Assembly: GCA_036758285.1 (NCBI GenBank)
Contig: DAIOWV010000030.1
Location: 1-33,479, forward strand
DNA: 33,479 nt
Source: Taishania sp036758285
Lineage (GTDB): Bacteria; Bacteroidota; Bacteroidia; Flavobacteriales_D; Crocinitomicaceae
Direction: 5' to 3'
A model generated the notes under the pieces. The model ran no database searches, was not told the DNA's origin, and saw only the letters and a program-made list of their open reading frames with translations. The translations under genes were made by a program, and so were the position numbers. Each line of letters starts with the position of its first letter. Position 1 is the first letter of the stretch. This document shows, piece by piece, positions 8,463 to 16,475 of the stretch.

Positions 8463-9293
8463 ATGAGAAAAATTGTATTGATGGCATCGTTATTGTTTGC
8501 AGGTGCAAACGTTAATGCGCAAGGTCTTTATGGGGAATTAAGTGTTGGATATGGTGTTGGAGCTCCTTCAACTTTACTAGGAACTGATGTAACAGCAACA
8601 GCAACAACTTATTCTCAAAAAGGTATTTATGGAACATTAGGAAGTGGTTTAAATATTACTTTAGCACCAGGATATATGTTTTCTGAGCATATTGGTGTTG
8701 AATTAGGAATTAACTATTTCATGGGTAATAAAGTAGTTATGTCTAATGCAACAGCTCCAACAGGATCTGATAAAACGACTGCTAATTCTAGCCAAATTCG
8801 TTTATTGCCTTCATTGGTTTTAAGCACAGGAGGTGAAAAATTATATGGATTTGCAAAAGTTGGATTAGTTGTACCAGTTGCAGGAGACACAAAAGGATTT
8901 AGAGAGGTATCTACTTTAACTCCACTAGGAGCTATTCCAACTGAAATTCACACAACAAACAAAGGAAACGTGTCTGTTGGATTCAGAGGTTCAGTAGGTG
9001 TTGGTTATAACTTGTCTGAAAAATTAGCTTTGAGTTTAGAAGTATTCCATACAAGCTTATCAATTAAAGCTAAATCAAGAGTAATTGATTCATACACTAC
9101 AAACGGAGTTGATCAAATTGCTAATGCACCTAAGTATTCTACAGAAACAAATTATGTAGATGAACTTACACAAACTTCAAATAATAGTACTTATAATACT
9201 AATTTTTCACCAACTTCAGCAAAAGAAGAATTGGCAAGTAAAACTAGTTATAATCAATTAGGAGTTTCTGTTGGAATTAAATATAATTTCTAA
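8463..9293 (+). CDS. Outer-membrane beta-barrel protein (porin/OmpA-barrel-like)
   Basis: The 276-residue product starts with a clear signal peptide (MRKIVLMASLLFAGANVNAQ, cleavage after AQ). The mature part is Gly-rich with alternating hydrophobic strands such as YGELSVGYGVGAP, NITLAPGYMFSEHIGVELGINYFMG and LYGFAKVGLVVPV, and it ends in LGVSVGIKYNF, a terminal aromatic strand typical of outer-membrane barrels. A long polar segment (about residues 205-255, rich in Ser, Thr and Asn) probably forms an extracellular loop. It is transcribed alone: the divergent polyene-like operon lies upstream and a strong terminator lies downstream. The substrate or role is not known. Confidence 0.75.
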   Translation: MRKIVLMASLLFAGANVNAQGLYGELSVGYGVGAPSTLLGTDVTATATTYSQKGIYGTLGSGLNITLAPGYMFSEHIGVELGINYFMGNKVVMSNATAPTGSDKTTANSSQIRLLPSLVLSTGGEKLYGFAKVGLVVPVAGDTKGFREVSTLTPLGAIPTEIHTTNKGNVSVGFRGSVGVGYNLSEKLALSLEVFHTSLSIKAKSRVIDSYTTNGVDQIANAPKYSTETNYVDELTQTSNNSTYNTNFSPTSAKEELASKTSYNQLGVSVGIKYNF

Positions 9294-9314
9294 TTAGGAA
9301 TTTTAGAATAAATG

Positions 9315-9350
9315 AAAGCCAGCTAATCAAATTAGCTGGCTTTTTATTTT
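9315..9350 (+). terminator. Rho-independent terminator of the outer-membrane protein gene
   Basis: A perfect 13-bp stem (AAAGCCAGCTAAT, 9315-9327, with ATTAGCTGGCTTT, 9331-9343) with a 3-base CAA loop is followed by a T-rich tract to about 9350. It lies 22 bases after the stop codon. Confidence 0.9.
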
Positions 9351-9386
9351 ATTCATCAATAATAATAGAAATATTAAAAAATAGAT

Positions 9387-9394
9387 TATCTTTG
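9387..9394 (+). promoter_or_regulatory. -7 promoter box for rpsP operon
   Basis: TATCTTTG is an exact match to TAnnTTTG on the plus strand. No TTG is seen at the expected -33 spacing. A transcript from here would have a leader of about 50 nt that contains the hairpin at 9397-9421. Confidence 0.5.
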
Positions 9395-9396
9395 TA

Positions 9397-9421
9397 CCCG
9401 ATTAATTAATTATTAACCGGG
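9397..9421 (+). promoter_or_regulatory. Leader hairpin ahead of rpsP
   Basis: CCCGATTAA (9397-9405) pairs with TTAACCGGG (9413-9421) apart from one A-C mismatch, around a 7-base loop. It would sit close to the 5' end of the rpsP transcript. It could be a regulatory or stabilising structure; no known ribosomal-protein leader family is recognised. Confidence 0.35.
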
Positions 9422-9452
9422 GTTTCGTACTCCAAATAATAAACAAAAAACT

Positions 9453-10007
9453 ATGGCAACTCGTATTAGATTGCAAAGACATGGTAAGAAAGGAAATGCT
9501 TTCTTCCATATTGTAGCTGCAGATAGCAGAGCAAAAAGAGATGGTAAATTCATCGAGAAGTTAGGAACTTATAATCCAAACACAAATCCAGCAACAATTG
9601 ACATTAACTTTGATCGTACTTTACATTGGGTACAAGTTGGTGCTGAGTTGACTGATACTGCTCGTGCAATTCTTTCTTACAAAGGAGTACTTTACAAAAA
9701 TCACTTGATTAAAGGTATTGCTAAAGGAGCATTGAACGAAGCACAAGTTGAGGAGAAGTTCAACAAATGGTTAGCTGATAAAGATTCAAAAATCACAGGT
9801 AAAAGTGATAATCTTGCAAAAGCTAAAGCTGACCAAAAAGCAGCAGCATTGAAAGCAGAAGAAGCTGTTAATGCAGCAAAAGCAAAAGCTATTGAAGCAA
9901 AAAATACTCCAGAACCAGAAGTAGCTGAAGAAGTTGCAACTGAGGAAGTAGTATCAGAAGAAACAGAAGCAACTGAAGAGACTTCTGAAGAAACTTCAGC
10001 TGAGTAA
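9453..10007 (+). CDS. rpsP: 30S ribosomal protein S16 with long Ala/Glu-rich tail
   Basis: The N-terminal part (MATRIRLQRHGKKGNAFFHIVAADSRAKRDG..FIEKLGTYNP) is the S16 fold, which binds 16S rRNA and helps assemble the small subunit. The protein is 184 residues; S16 is usually 80-90. The extra C-terminal region from about residue 105 is first Lys/Ala-rich, with a likely helix around residues 125-155 (KADQKAAALKAEEA), then strongly acidic (repeated EE, EVA, EET). Extended S16 tails of this kind are common in Bacteroidota. It starts an operon with rimM and the tRNA methyltransferase, the usual S16-RimM pairing. Confidence 0.97.
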   Translation: MATRIRLQRHGKKGNAFFHIVAADSRAKRDGKFIEKLGTYNPNTNPATIDINFDRTLHWVQVGAELTDTARAILSYKGVLYKNHLIKGIAKGALNEAQVEEKFNKWLADKDSKITGKSDNLAKAKADQKAAALKAEEAVNAAKAKAIEAKNTPEPEVAEEVATEEVVSEETEATEETSEETSAE

Positions 10008-10026
10008 TTTTAAAATTCATATTTGA

Positions 10027-10554
10027 ATGAATAAGGCAGATTGCTTTCATTTAGGGTATGTAGCGAAACTTCACGGATTTAAAGGTGAAGTTTCGCTTTT
10101 TTTGGACGTTACTAATCCTGAGGATTATACAACGTTGGATGCTCTATTCATTGAGATTAATGGACAATTAACTCCATTTTTCATTACTACACTTAAATTA
10201 AAAAACAAAGGATTTGCTGCGTTGAAATTAGAAGGAATTGATACTGAAAATGACGCACGATTGTTACTCCGTAAAAATGTTTACTTACCAGCTTCTATTC
10301 TACCTGAATTAGAAGGTACAAATTTCTATGATCATGAAATTATTGGCTTTTCGGTTGAAGATAAAGAATACGGAAATATAGGAAAGGTTATTCAAGTGAT
10401 TGATCTTTCTGCTAATCCTTTAATTCAAATAGAGAAAGATGGTGTGGAATTATTAATTCCTCTACAAGAAGGTGTTATCGTAGAAGTGGACAGAAAAAAG
10501 AATCTATTAAAAGTTGATGCTCCTCCAGGTTTAGTTGAACTGTATCTGGGCTAA
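10027..10554 (+). CDS. rimM: Ribosome maturation factor RimM
   Basis: The 175-residue protein has the N-terminal RimM barrel (CFHLGYVAKLHGFKGEVSLFLD, where HGFKGEV is the family signature) and a C-terminal PRC-barrel (NFYDHEIIGFSVED.. through LIPLQEGVIVEVDRKKNLLKVDAPPGL). RimM assists maturation of the 3' domain of the 30S subunit and binds S19. It follows rpsP after 19 bp and precedes the methyltransferase by 2 bp. Confidence 0.95.
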   Translation: MNKADCFHLGYVAKLHGFKGEVSLFLDVTNPEDYTTLDALFIEINGQLTPFFITTLKLKNKGFAALKLEGIDTENDARLLLRKNVYLPASILPELEGTNFYDHEIIGFSVEDKEYGNIGKVIQVIDLSANPLIQIEKDGVELLIPLQEGVIVEVDRKKNLLKVDAPPGLVELYLG

Positions 10555-10556
10555 TT

Positions 10557-11255
10557 GTGAGTATTTTTCAGTTTAAATATTTTTCAATTCAGCAAAATAA
10601 TTCTACATTAAAAGTAGGGACTGATGCGATGGTATTAGGTGCATTGGTTCATGGTAATTATCAAACTATTTTAGATATTGGTACAGGAACAGGTGTTTTA
10701 GCTTTAATGTTAAAACAAAAAAATGTCCATTCTAAAGTATTGGCAATAGATATTGATGACCAAGCTCTTCTCGACTGTAAGGTTAACTTCGAAAATTCAA
10801 CTTGGAGTGGAGATTTAAACTGTAAAAGGGAAGATATCTTCACATTTGATTCATCACAATTATTTGATTGCATCGTTTGTAATCCACCATACTATGAAAA
10901 TGGTTTATTGTCTTCTTCTGAGGCATTAAATAGAGCAAAGCATACATCCGATTTTTCATTAGAAAGTTTATTTACGAAAGTTAAATCACTTTTAACTGCA
11001 AAGGGAAATTTTTGGGTTATTCTACCTGTAGAAAATGCAGAAAAATGGTTTGTTTATTGTGAAAATATTCAATTATATGTTCAAGAACATATAACAATTT
11101 ATGGGAAGCCAAATTTTCCAAAGCGCATTGTCATGAAAATGGGAACCGAATCATTACCAACGGATAAAAAACATTTTGTGATAAGAGATAATGAGAATGT
11201 TTATACAGAAGAATATCGAAAACTAACTTTAGAATTTCATAATAAAAAAATATAG
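10557..11255 (+). CDS. trmN: tRNA1(Val) adenine-37 N6-methyltransferase (TrmN6/YfiC family)
   Basis: The 232-residue protein is a class I SAM-dependent methyltransferase: TILDIGTGTGVLALML (about residues 39-54) is the SAM-binding motif, and CNPPYYENG (about 107-115) is the N6-adenine NPPY catalytic motif. The N-terminal stretch FQFKYFSIQQNNSTLKVGTDAMVLGAL is typical of the YfiC/TrmN6 family, which methylates A37 of tRNA-Val. The start is GTG at 10557, 2 bases after the rimM stop, which makes it the last gene of the rpsP operon. The stop codon lies within a hairpin that appears to terminate the opposing dapD transcript. Confidence 0.9.
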   Translation: MSIFQFKYFSIQQNNSTLKVGTDAMVLGALVHGNYQTILDIGTGTGVLALMLKQKNVHSKVLAIDIDDQALLDCKVNFENSTWSGDLNCKREDIFTFDSSQLFDCIVCNPPYYENGLLSSSEALNRAKHTSDFSLESLFTKVKSLLTAKGNFWVILPVENAEKWFVYCENIQLYVQEHITIYGKPNFPKRIVMKMGTESLPTDKKHFVIRDNENVYTEEYRKLTLEFHNKKI

Positions 11256-11276
11256 CCCACAAAAATGTGAGCTATA
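11244..11276 (-). terminator. Terminator for dapD, overlapping the trmN stop
   Basis: TATAGCCCACA (11251-11261) pairs with TGTGAGCTATA (11266-11276), with one C-A mismatch and a four-base A loop. On the minus strand the hairpin is followed by a run of seven T, so it suits the dapD transcript arriving from the right. On the plus strand no T-run follows, so it is a poorer terminator for the rpsP operon. Confidence 0.65.
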
Positions 11277-11314
11277 GAAACAAATTCTTATCCTGAATTC
11301 GGGTTATTTATTTT

Positions 11315-12185
11315 TTATACTGCAACATTGTGTTCTCTTAAAGCATCATTTAAAGATGTTTTTAAGTCAGTAGAAGCTTTTCGTTTTCCGATAATTAAAG
11401 CACAAGGAACTTGGTATTCACCTGCAGGAAATTGTTTAGTATAAGAACCTGGTATTACGACACTTCGCTCAGGTACATAACCTTTAATTTCAATTGGTTC
11501 ATCTCCAGTTACATCAATTATTTTAGTTGATTTTGTAAGAACAACATTTGCTCCTAAAACAGCTTCTTTTCCAACTCTAACGCCTTCCACTACAATACAT
11601 CTTGACCCAATAAACGCATTATCTTCAATAATGACAGGTGCTGCTTGTAAAGGTTCAAGGACACCTCCAATACCAACACCACCACTAAGATGTACATTTT
11701 AGTGGTGGTGTTGGTATTGGAGGTGTCCTTGAACCTTTACAANNNNNNNNNNGTACATTTTTTCCAATTTGAGCACAAGACCCTACTGTAGCCCAAGTAT
11801 CAACCATCGTACCTGAGTCAACATAAGCTCCGATGTTTATGTATGAAGGCATCATAATTACACCAGGAGCAACATAAGATCCGTATCTGGCAATTGCATG
11901 TGGAACAACTCTTACACCTAATTCTGCATAATTGCGTTTCAAAGCCATTTTATCATGAAATTCAAAAGGACCAACTTCAATTGTTTCCATTTGACGAATA
12001 GGAAAGTACATTACAACTGCTTTCTTAACCCATTCATTTACTTGCCATTCTCCATCTTCTAAAGGTTCGGCAACACGTAAAAGTCCTTTGTCAATATCTT
12101 CAATAACTTGATTGATCGTATCAATAGTTTCTTGTTCTTTTAATAACTCTCTATTTTCCCAAGCGGCTTCTATAATTGATCTCAT
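11315..12185 (-). CDS. dapD: 2,3,4,5-tetrahydropyridine-2,6-dicarboxylate N-succinyltransferase (broken by assembly artefact)
   Basis: The reading frame runs MRSIIEAAWENRELL.. to ..SCAQIGKNV, is interrupted at 11692-11752, and resumes to ..LREHNVAV. The interruption is 61 bases (an inverted copy of flanking sequence plus ten N). Removing exactly 11692-11752 restores an open frame of 270 codons, giving 269 residues against about 274 for E. coli DapD, with the expected motif KNVHLSGGVGIGG across the join. The protein is a left-handed beta-helix (hexapeptide) acyltransferase of the succinylase branch of diaminopimelate/lysine synthesis, supplying peptidoglycan and lysine. Motifs seen are MVDTWATVGSCAQIG and the C-terminal GSYTKQFPAGEYQVPCALI. 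The gene is almost certainly intact in the organism. It is transcribed alone or after the Gcr-family gene. Confidence 0.92.
11645..11742. repeat. 42-bp perfect inverted repeat at a contig end (assembly artefact)
   Basis: Bases 11645-11686 and 11701-11742 are exact reverse complements, separated by 14 bases and followed by ten N. The right arm lies inside dapD where it destroys the frame, and the nine bases at 11692-11700 recur at 11753-11761 just after the N run. This is the mark of a fold-back contig end joined with a nominal gap, not of a mobile element. Confidence 0.85.
11743..11752. other. Assembly gap (10 N) inside dapD
   Basis: Ten N of nominal length. The flanking sequences overlap by at least nine bases (11692-11700 equals 11753-11761), so there is probably no missing sequence here. 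Confidence 0.95.
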
Positions 12186-12231
12186 GTCTGTTTTTTATGT
12201 AAAATTAGCAAAAATCAGCGTTATTAAAAGT

Positions 12232-12702
12232 CTAATGTGAACTTGGGGGGAAAAAGAAATGAAATGGCTTTTGCTTAAAATGTTTCCATATTGAAATGGC
12301 TACCAATCTTAATTCCAATAAAGGAATACTTCGTGATCTAAATGCTAAGGTTAGTGATAATGTAAAACTTACAAGGAAATTTACTAAGCCAATGATACCT
12401 ATTCCAAATACACCCCAAACAATCATATCTGTAGAAACTTTGAAATCATGTCCGTATAGTCCCAATGCAAGATTACCGCTAGCAAAAGTAATGTGACGAA
12501 TATCTAAATCTAGTCCTATAAAAATACCAATTGAAGCAGTACTTCCCATGAAAACACCAAACCAGAAATTTGAAATAATTCCTGCCCATTTCTTTTCATA
12601 GAATTTTGCCAACTTGGATGTTTTTTCTTTTCCAAAAGATCGTTTTAATATTGGATGTTCCTGAATTCGGTAATAAACAGAATTGTGTTTATCTATTAGC
12701 AA
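12232..12702 (-). CDS. Gcr-family ('site-specific recombinase') membrane protein, C-terminal piece
   Basis: This 156-codon frame continues the family sequence that ends at 12689 in the upstream frame: NSVYYRIQEHPILKRSFG, then ISNFWFGVFMGSTASIGIFIGLDLDIRHITFASGNLALG, then a final membrane pair (IVWGVFGIGIIGLVNFLVSFTLSLTLAF). The only start is TTG at 12702, overlapping the upstream gene by 14 bases, and there is no natural N-terminus, so it is best read as the 3' part of one gene split by a frameshift. The shift needed is +1 near AGATAAACAC. It could be a sequence error (the neighbouring dapD is damaged by assembly), a real mutation, or a coupled or recoded gene. Confidence 0.75.
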   Translation of the reverse strand: MLIDKHNSVYYRIQEHPILKRSFGKEKTSKLAKFYEKKWAGIISNFWFGVFMGSTASIGIFIGLDLDIRHITFASGNLALGLYGHDFKVSTDMIVWGVFGIGIIGLVNFLVSFTLSLTLAFRSRSIPLLELRLVAISIWKHFKQKPFHFFFPPSSH

Positions 12703-14281
12703 TACTTCCTGCTATAATTCCAGAAATAAATAAAAAGAAACCTGCAATTGCTGCATGAAAAATTGCTGGTGAAGATATTGGACTTAAATCATTAACTAAG
12801 TGAAACCATTTTGTTTCAGCAATGTTATAATGAAAAAGCTTGTCGATACCCCAGATTAAGAATAAAGCAACTGGAAATGCAACCATTACATTTCCAAAAA
12901 AAGCAATGAACTGAGAGCGAAACACACGAGCAAAAAATATAGCAAAATTACGATACTTATCTGTATTGTTTTTATTTGTTTCCTTAGTACCTTGTTCTAT
13001 TGCACTAACCAAGGCGGAAGCAGTCATAGCTGGTTGTTTTGTTGCTAACGTACATCCAAAAAGATAGATTGAAATAAATCCAATGGAGTAGTTCATACTA
13101 TATAAAAAAGCATGACCTAAATCACTTGTTTCAATTTTTCCTAGCAATACCTTAAATACACAGAGAAACGCAACAATTAATCCTCCCCCAGATGCAGTAC
13201 GTAACATTTTAAAGTATTCTTTTCGTGTTTTTGTAATGTAGTGTTCACCTGTTTGAGCTGTATGCTGAGTTATTTCATAGGAAAGTAATTGAGTACTTTC
13301 TCCAATTAATTTCTTGACATTACTTTTGTTACAATTATACTTAATCAATAAAAAAGTAAAATCAATAGTCTTCGTTTTTACTTCAGATGGAGTATCTAAA
13401 ACCAAAAATGGTAGAAGTTCTTTAATTCTTTCTAATTGTTGGCGAATTCTTAGTAATGATTGATTAACTTTTAACGAAATTCCGTATTTATGTGAGTTGT
13501 TGAAAGCAACATCGACATAGTTTTCACACTGTTTGTGTAAAAGAATAATTTGCTTAAAAATTAAGTCGTTAGTTGATAAGTATTTTTTATCAGCTAGCAT
13601 TAAACTTTCATTTAAGTCTGAAAATTCACGTTGAAGTGCAATGAATGGACTATCAAAATTTTGATATTCAGGAACCATTTTATTGACATCCGTTTCCATA
13701 ACTCTACCAGTAATTCTTTGAACTAACACTTCAAGTCCATAAAATAATTCAGAAAGCACAAAATTGTTTTTACCTTCTTTGTATAGAGTGTTAAATTCAC
13801 AAAGATTAAAAACATCATCAACTTGATTTTGAGGAATTTTTTCTAACCAAATAGGGTCATTACTTGAGTAAAAAACTTGATTTAAAACAAATTGTAAAGT
13901 ATCCTTTGCTGGTTGATCAGGTAATAATTTTTCAATAAATCGTTTTCTAACTTCATAAATAAAGTCAGTATCTTTAATGATTCCTGTATCTGTAATTATT
14001 TGATCAAGATCTTTTTTGTATAATAACTCATTTAAATAATTGACAAATAATGATTTATAATCATCATTTTCGTTAAGTAAATTTAAAAATGGAGTTAAGT
14101 CAATTTCAGAATTAATTTCCTTTTCATCAGGTCGAAATACATTTACTATATCAACTAAAAAATCAACATCTGATTTATTTTCAGTAGTTTGATTTTCTTG
14201 TTTTTTTTCAAACAGTGCTCTTAACAATCCTGACTTATCAAGAGGTTGTTTCTTTTTTTGAAAAAGGTATTTCAGTTTCAT
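12689..14281 (-). CDS. Gcr-family ('site-specific recombinase', PF10136-like) membrane protein, N-terminal piece
   Basis: The 530-residue frame begins MKLKYLFQKKKQPLDKSG and has a long soluble, mostly helical N-terminal part (residues 1-350), then the family core GEHYITKTRKEYFKMLRTASGGGLIVAFLCVFKVLLG and LFGCTLATKQPAMTASALVSAIEQG, with membrane segments at about 362-380, 392-412, 455-478 and 505-528. Although the family is named after neisserial Gcr as a 'site-specific recombinase', it is a multi-pass membrane protein with no visible tyrosine- or serine-recombinase residues; its true role is unknown. The last codons GSIANR are followed by a stop exactly where the homologous sequence continues in another frame at 12702. 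Family members are about 650-700 residues, matching the sum of the two pieces. Confidence 0.75.
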   Translation of the reverse strand: MKLKYLFQKKKQPLDKSGLLRALFEKKQENQTTENKSDVDFLVDIVNVFRPDEKEINSEIDLTPFLNLLNENDDYKSLFVNYLNELLYKKDLDQIITDTGIIKDTDFIYEVRKRFIEKLLPDQPAKDTLQFVLNQVFYSSNDPIWLEKIPQNQVDDVFNLCEFNTLYKEGKNNFVLSELFYGLEVLVQRITGRVMETDVNKMVPEYQNFDSPFIALQREFSDLNESLMLADKKYLSTNDLIFKQIILLHKQCENYVDVAFNNSHKYGISLKVNQSLLRIRQQLERIKELLPFLVLDTPSEVKTKTIDFTFLLIKYNCNKSNVKKLIGESTQLLSYEITQHTAQTGEHYITKTRKEYFKMLRTASGGGLIVAFLCVFKVLLGKIETSDLGHAFLYSMNYSIGFISIYLFGCTLATKQPAMTASALVSAIEQGTKETNKNNTDKYRNFAIFFARVFRSQFIAFFGNVMVAFPVALFLIWGIDKLFHYNIAETKWFHLVNDLSPISSPAIFHAAIAGFFLFISGIIAGSIANR

Positions 14282-14466
14282 TTACTTTTTAGAATTATTT
14301 TTTATTTAAAAAGATCAATAAATAGTTTTAAAGTAATAAACTTGATATTTGTAAATACTTAGAAATGTATTGCAAATTTAAAAAAATCGACAACATATCT
14401 TGATAAGGTCTGATAATTTAAATTCTATTTTTTACAACTAGTTTTAAAAAAAATGATTGTAGTTTA

Positions 14467-14487
14467 TTCTAATCGAATAAATTAGAA
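14467..14487. repeat. Inverted repeat upstream of the response regulator
   Basis: TTCTAAT (14467-14473) and ATTAGAA (14481-14487) are exact reverse complements around a 7-base spacer, 34 bases before the response regulator ATG. It might be an operator in the 239-bp divergent intergenic region; chance is possible in AT-rich DNA. Confidence 0.3.
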
Positions 14488-14520
14488 AGAATTCAAAATT
14501 GATTCATTAACTTTACCATT

Positions 14521-15195
14521 ATGAAAATCTTGATAATTGAAGACGAAAAAGACCTTGCCAATAGTATTGCTGAATACCTTTCGGAAGATAATTATTTGTG
14601 CGAATTTGCGAGTACTTTCAATCAAGCATTGGATAAAATCACGACATACCATTACGATTGCATTCTATTGGATATCATGTTACCCGATGGAAGTGGAATG
14701 AATCTATTGGAAGAACTTAAACTGCAAAACAAACAAGACGGTGTCATCATTATTTCAGCAAAAGATGCTTTAGATGATAAAATTAAAGGTCTACAAATTG
14801 GTGCAGACGACTATTTGACCAAACCTTTTCACCTTGCAGAATTAGCAATGCGTATCTATTCTGTTATTCGAAGAAAACAATTTGGAAACGCAAATACAAT
14901 TGAACAAAACGAACTTCAAATCGATTTACTTGCAAAAACAGTTGCTGTTCATCAACAAACGATTTCTTTGACAAAAAAAGAATTTGATTTGCTGCTTTAC
15001 TTTGTTGGCAACAAAAATAGAGTTATTTCAAAAAGTACTTTGGCAGAACACCTTTCCGGAGATTTTGCAGATATGCTCGACAATCACGACTTTATTTATG
15101 CGCACATCAAAAATTTGAAAAAGAAACTAAACGATGCTGGTTGCGAAAATTACTTGAAAACAATTTACGGAACAGGTTACAAATGGGAAGTATGA
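14521..15195 (+). CDS. OmpR-family response regulator
   Basis: The 224-residue protein has a receiver domain with acidic pair E7-D8, phospho-acceptor D51 in LLDIMLPDGSG, S79 and K101 in LTKPF, then an OmpR/PhoB winged-helix domain (from about residue 130: IDLLAKTVAVHQQTISLTKKEFDLLLYF to LKTIYGTGYKWEV, with HDFIYAHIKNLKKKL as the recognition region). It works with the kinase encoded directly after it (ATGA overlap). The direct repeat of 11-bp period at 16476-16497, before the downstream outer-membrane genes, is the spacing expected for binding of an OmpR/PhoB-type dimer. The stimulus is unknown. Confidence 0.93.
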   Translation: MKILIIEDEKDLANSIAEYLSEDNYLCEFASTFNQALDKITTYHYDCILLDIMLPDGSGMNLLEELKLQNKQDGVIIISAKDALDDKIKGLQIGADDYLTKPFHLAELAMRIYSVIRRKQFGNANTIEQNELQIDLLAKTVAVHQQTISLTKKEFDLLLYFVGNKNRVISKSTLAEHLSGDFADMLDNHDFIYAHIKNLKKKLNDAGCENYLKTIYGTGYKWEV

Positions 15196-16475
15196 CAAAT
15201 TTATTGCAAAAAACACTCAAACCGCACACCATTTTTGCTTTCATCGTTTTTTTGGTTAGTATTCCTATTTATTTTCTTTTGGTTGATTGGATTTGGCTAA
15301 AAGAACTCGATGAGAACAACGAATTGATTGCTCAACGAATTGAAAATGAATTTAACGAACAAAAAATAAGCGATGAAAAACTAAATGAAAGCATTACCTT
15401 TTGGAATGATATTCAATCTGTTGGGAAAATTGAACGAATTGCAAATCCACTCGGAAAAGATAGTGTTTATGCTGTCAGAAGACAAAATCCTTACACAAAA
15501 GAAGTCGCAATCGACCGTTTTCGTGGATTGATAACTAGCATTCAAATCAACAACAAGAATTTTATGCTTACCATAGAAACAAACGTTGAAGAAAGCGAAG
15601 AAACTGTTGCTTATATCGCTGCTGTTGTACTACTTTTCTTTATCATTTTGATTGTTGGATTTTGGATTTTGAATAAATGGCTTTCTCAAAAAATCTGGAA
15701 ACCATTTCACGATACATTGGAGAAATTGAAGACATTTAATTTAAATAATCAAACTGAAATTCAATTTCTTGAAACAGATATTATTGAATTCGCTGAACTC
15801 AATACTGCTTTGGATAAACTTCTAAAACACAATATTTCAGTTTTTAAAAGTCAAAAGGAATTTACAGAAAATGCTTCTCACGAATTACAAACTCCATTAG
15901 CGATTATCAAAAATAAATTGGATTTACTATTACAGGAAGATTCCATTACTGATCGTCAATACCAACTGATTGAGGCAATCAATCGAGCATTGACACGAAT
16001 CACTCGTATTAATCGCAATCTATTACTATTGTCGAAAATTGAAAATCAACAATTTAATAACAATACACAGCTCAATTTCAGTTCAATTTTAAACCAATGT
16101 ATTGAGCAATTAACGGAATTTTCAGCTGATAAAAATATCAAAATTAAGAATCCCATTCAAAACAATATACTGATTAATGGAAACGAGGTATTGGTAGAAA
16201 TTCTAAACAACAATTTACTTCTCAATGCAATCATACATACTTTCGAAAATGGAGAAATTGAAATTAAACTCAATGAAAAACAATTGATTGTGACGAATTC
16301 AGGAAAAACGGCATTAAAAACTAAAAATCTGTTCAAAAGATTCTCCAACAATTCATCTGAAACTAGTAATAGTGGTTTGGGATTGGCAATCATTTCAGAA
16401 ATTTGCAAGCAGCATCAATGGGAAATAAATTATTCTTTTTCGAATAAGATGCATCATTTCACCATTCAATTTTAA
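15192..16475 (+). CDS. Sensor histidine kinase partner of the response regulator
   Basis: I choose ATG at 15192, which overlaps the regulator stop (ATGA) and has GGGAAG just upstream; upstream starts at 15141 or 15183 would only add residues inside the regulator gene. The 427-residue protein has two membrane segments (about residues 13-35 and 138-160) flanking a sensor region of about 100 residues outside the cytoplasm. The H box is NASHELQTPLAII (H230), followed by the dimerisation helix and an ATPase domain with N box EILNNNLLLNAIIH, a short VTNSG motif in place of the usual DxGxG, and G2 motif SGLGLAII. The reduced ATPase motif is common in Bacteroidota kinases. The sensor region has no recognised fold. 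Confidence 0.92.
   Translation: MTNLLQKTLKPHTIFAFIVFLVSIPIYFLLVDWIWLKELDENNELIAQRIENEFNEQKISDEKLNESITFWNDIQSVGKIERIANPLGKDSVYAVRRQNPYTKEVAIDRFRGLITSIQINNKNFMLTIETNVEESEETVAYIAAVVLLFFIILIVGFWILNKWLSQKIWKPFHDTLEKLKTFNLNNQTEIQFLETDIIEFAELNTALDKLLKHNISVFKSQKEFTENASHELQTPLAIIKNKLDLLLQEDSITDRQYQLIEAINRALTRITRINRNLLLLSKIENQQFNNNTQLNFSSILNQCIEQLTEFSADKNIKIKNPIQNNILINGNEVLVEILNNNLLLNAIIHTFENGEIEIKLNEKQLIVTNSGKTALKTKNLFKRFSNNSSETSNSGLGLAIISEICKQHQWEINYSFSNKMHHFTIQF

Noticed and set aside
11645..11742. Inverted repeat as an insertion-sequence end or attachment site
   Set aside because: The right arm is an exact inverted copy of dapD sequence next to N, with a 9-base overlap after the gap; no transposase is present.
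12232..14281. Mobile element, because of the family name 'site-specific recombinase'
   Set aside because: The protein is a multi-pass membrane protein without visible recombinase residues, and there are no flanking repeats or cargo genes.
15141..15191. Upstream start of the histidine kinase at 15141
   Set aside because: It lies inside the regulator gene; the ATGA overlap at 15192 with GGGAAG ahead of it is the better start.
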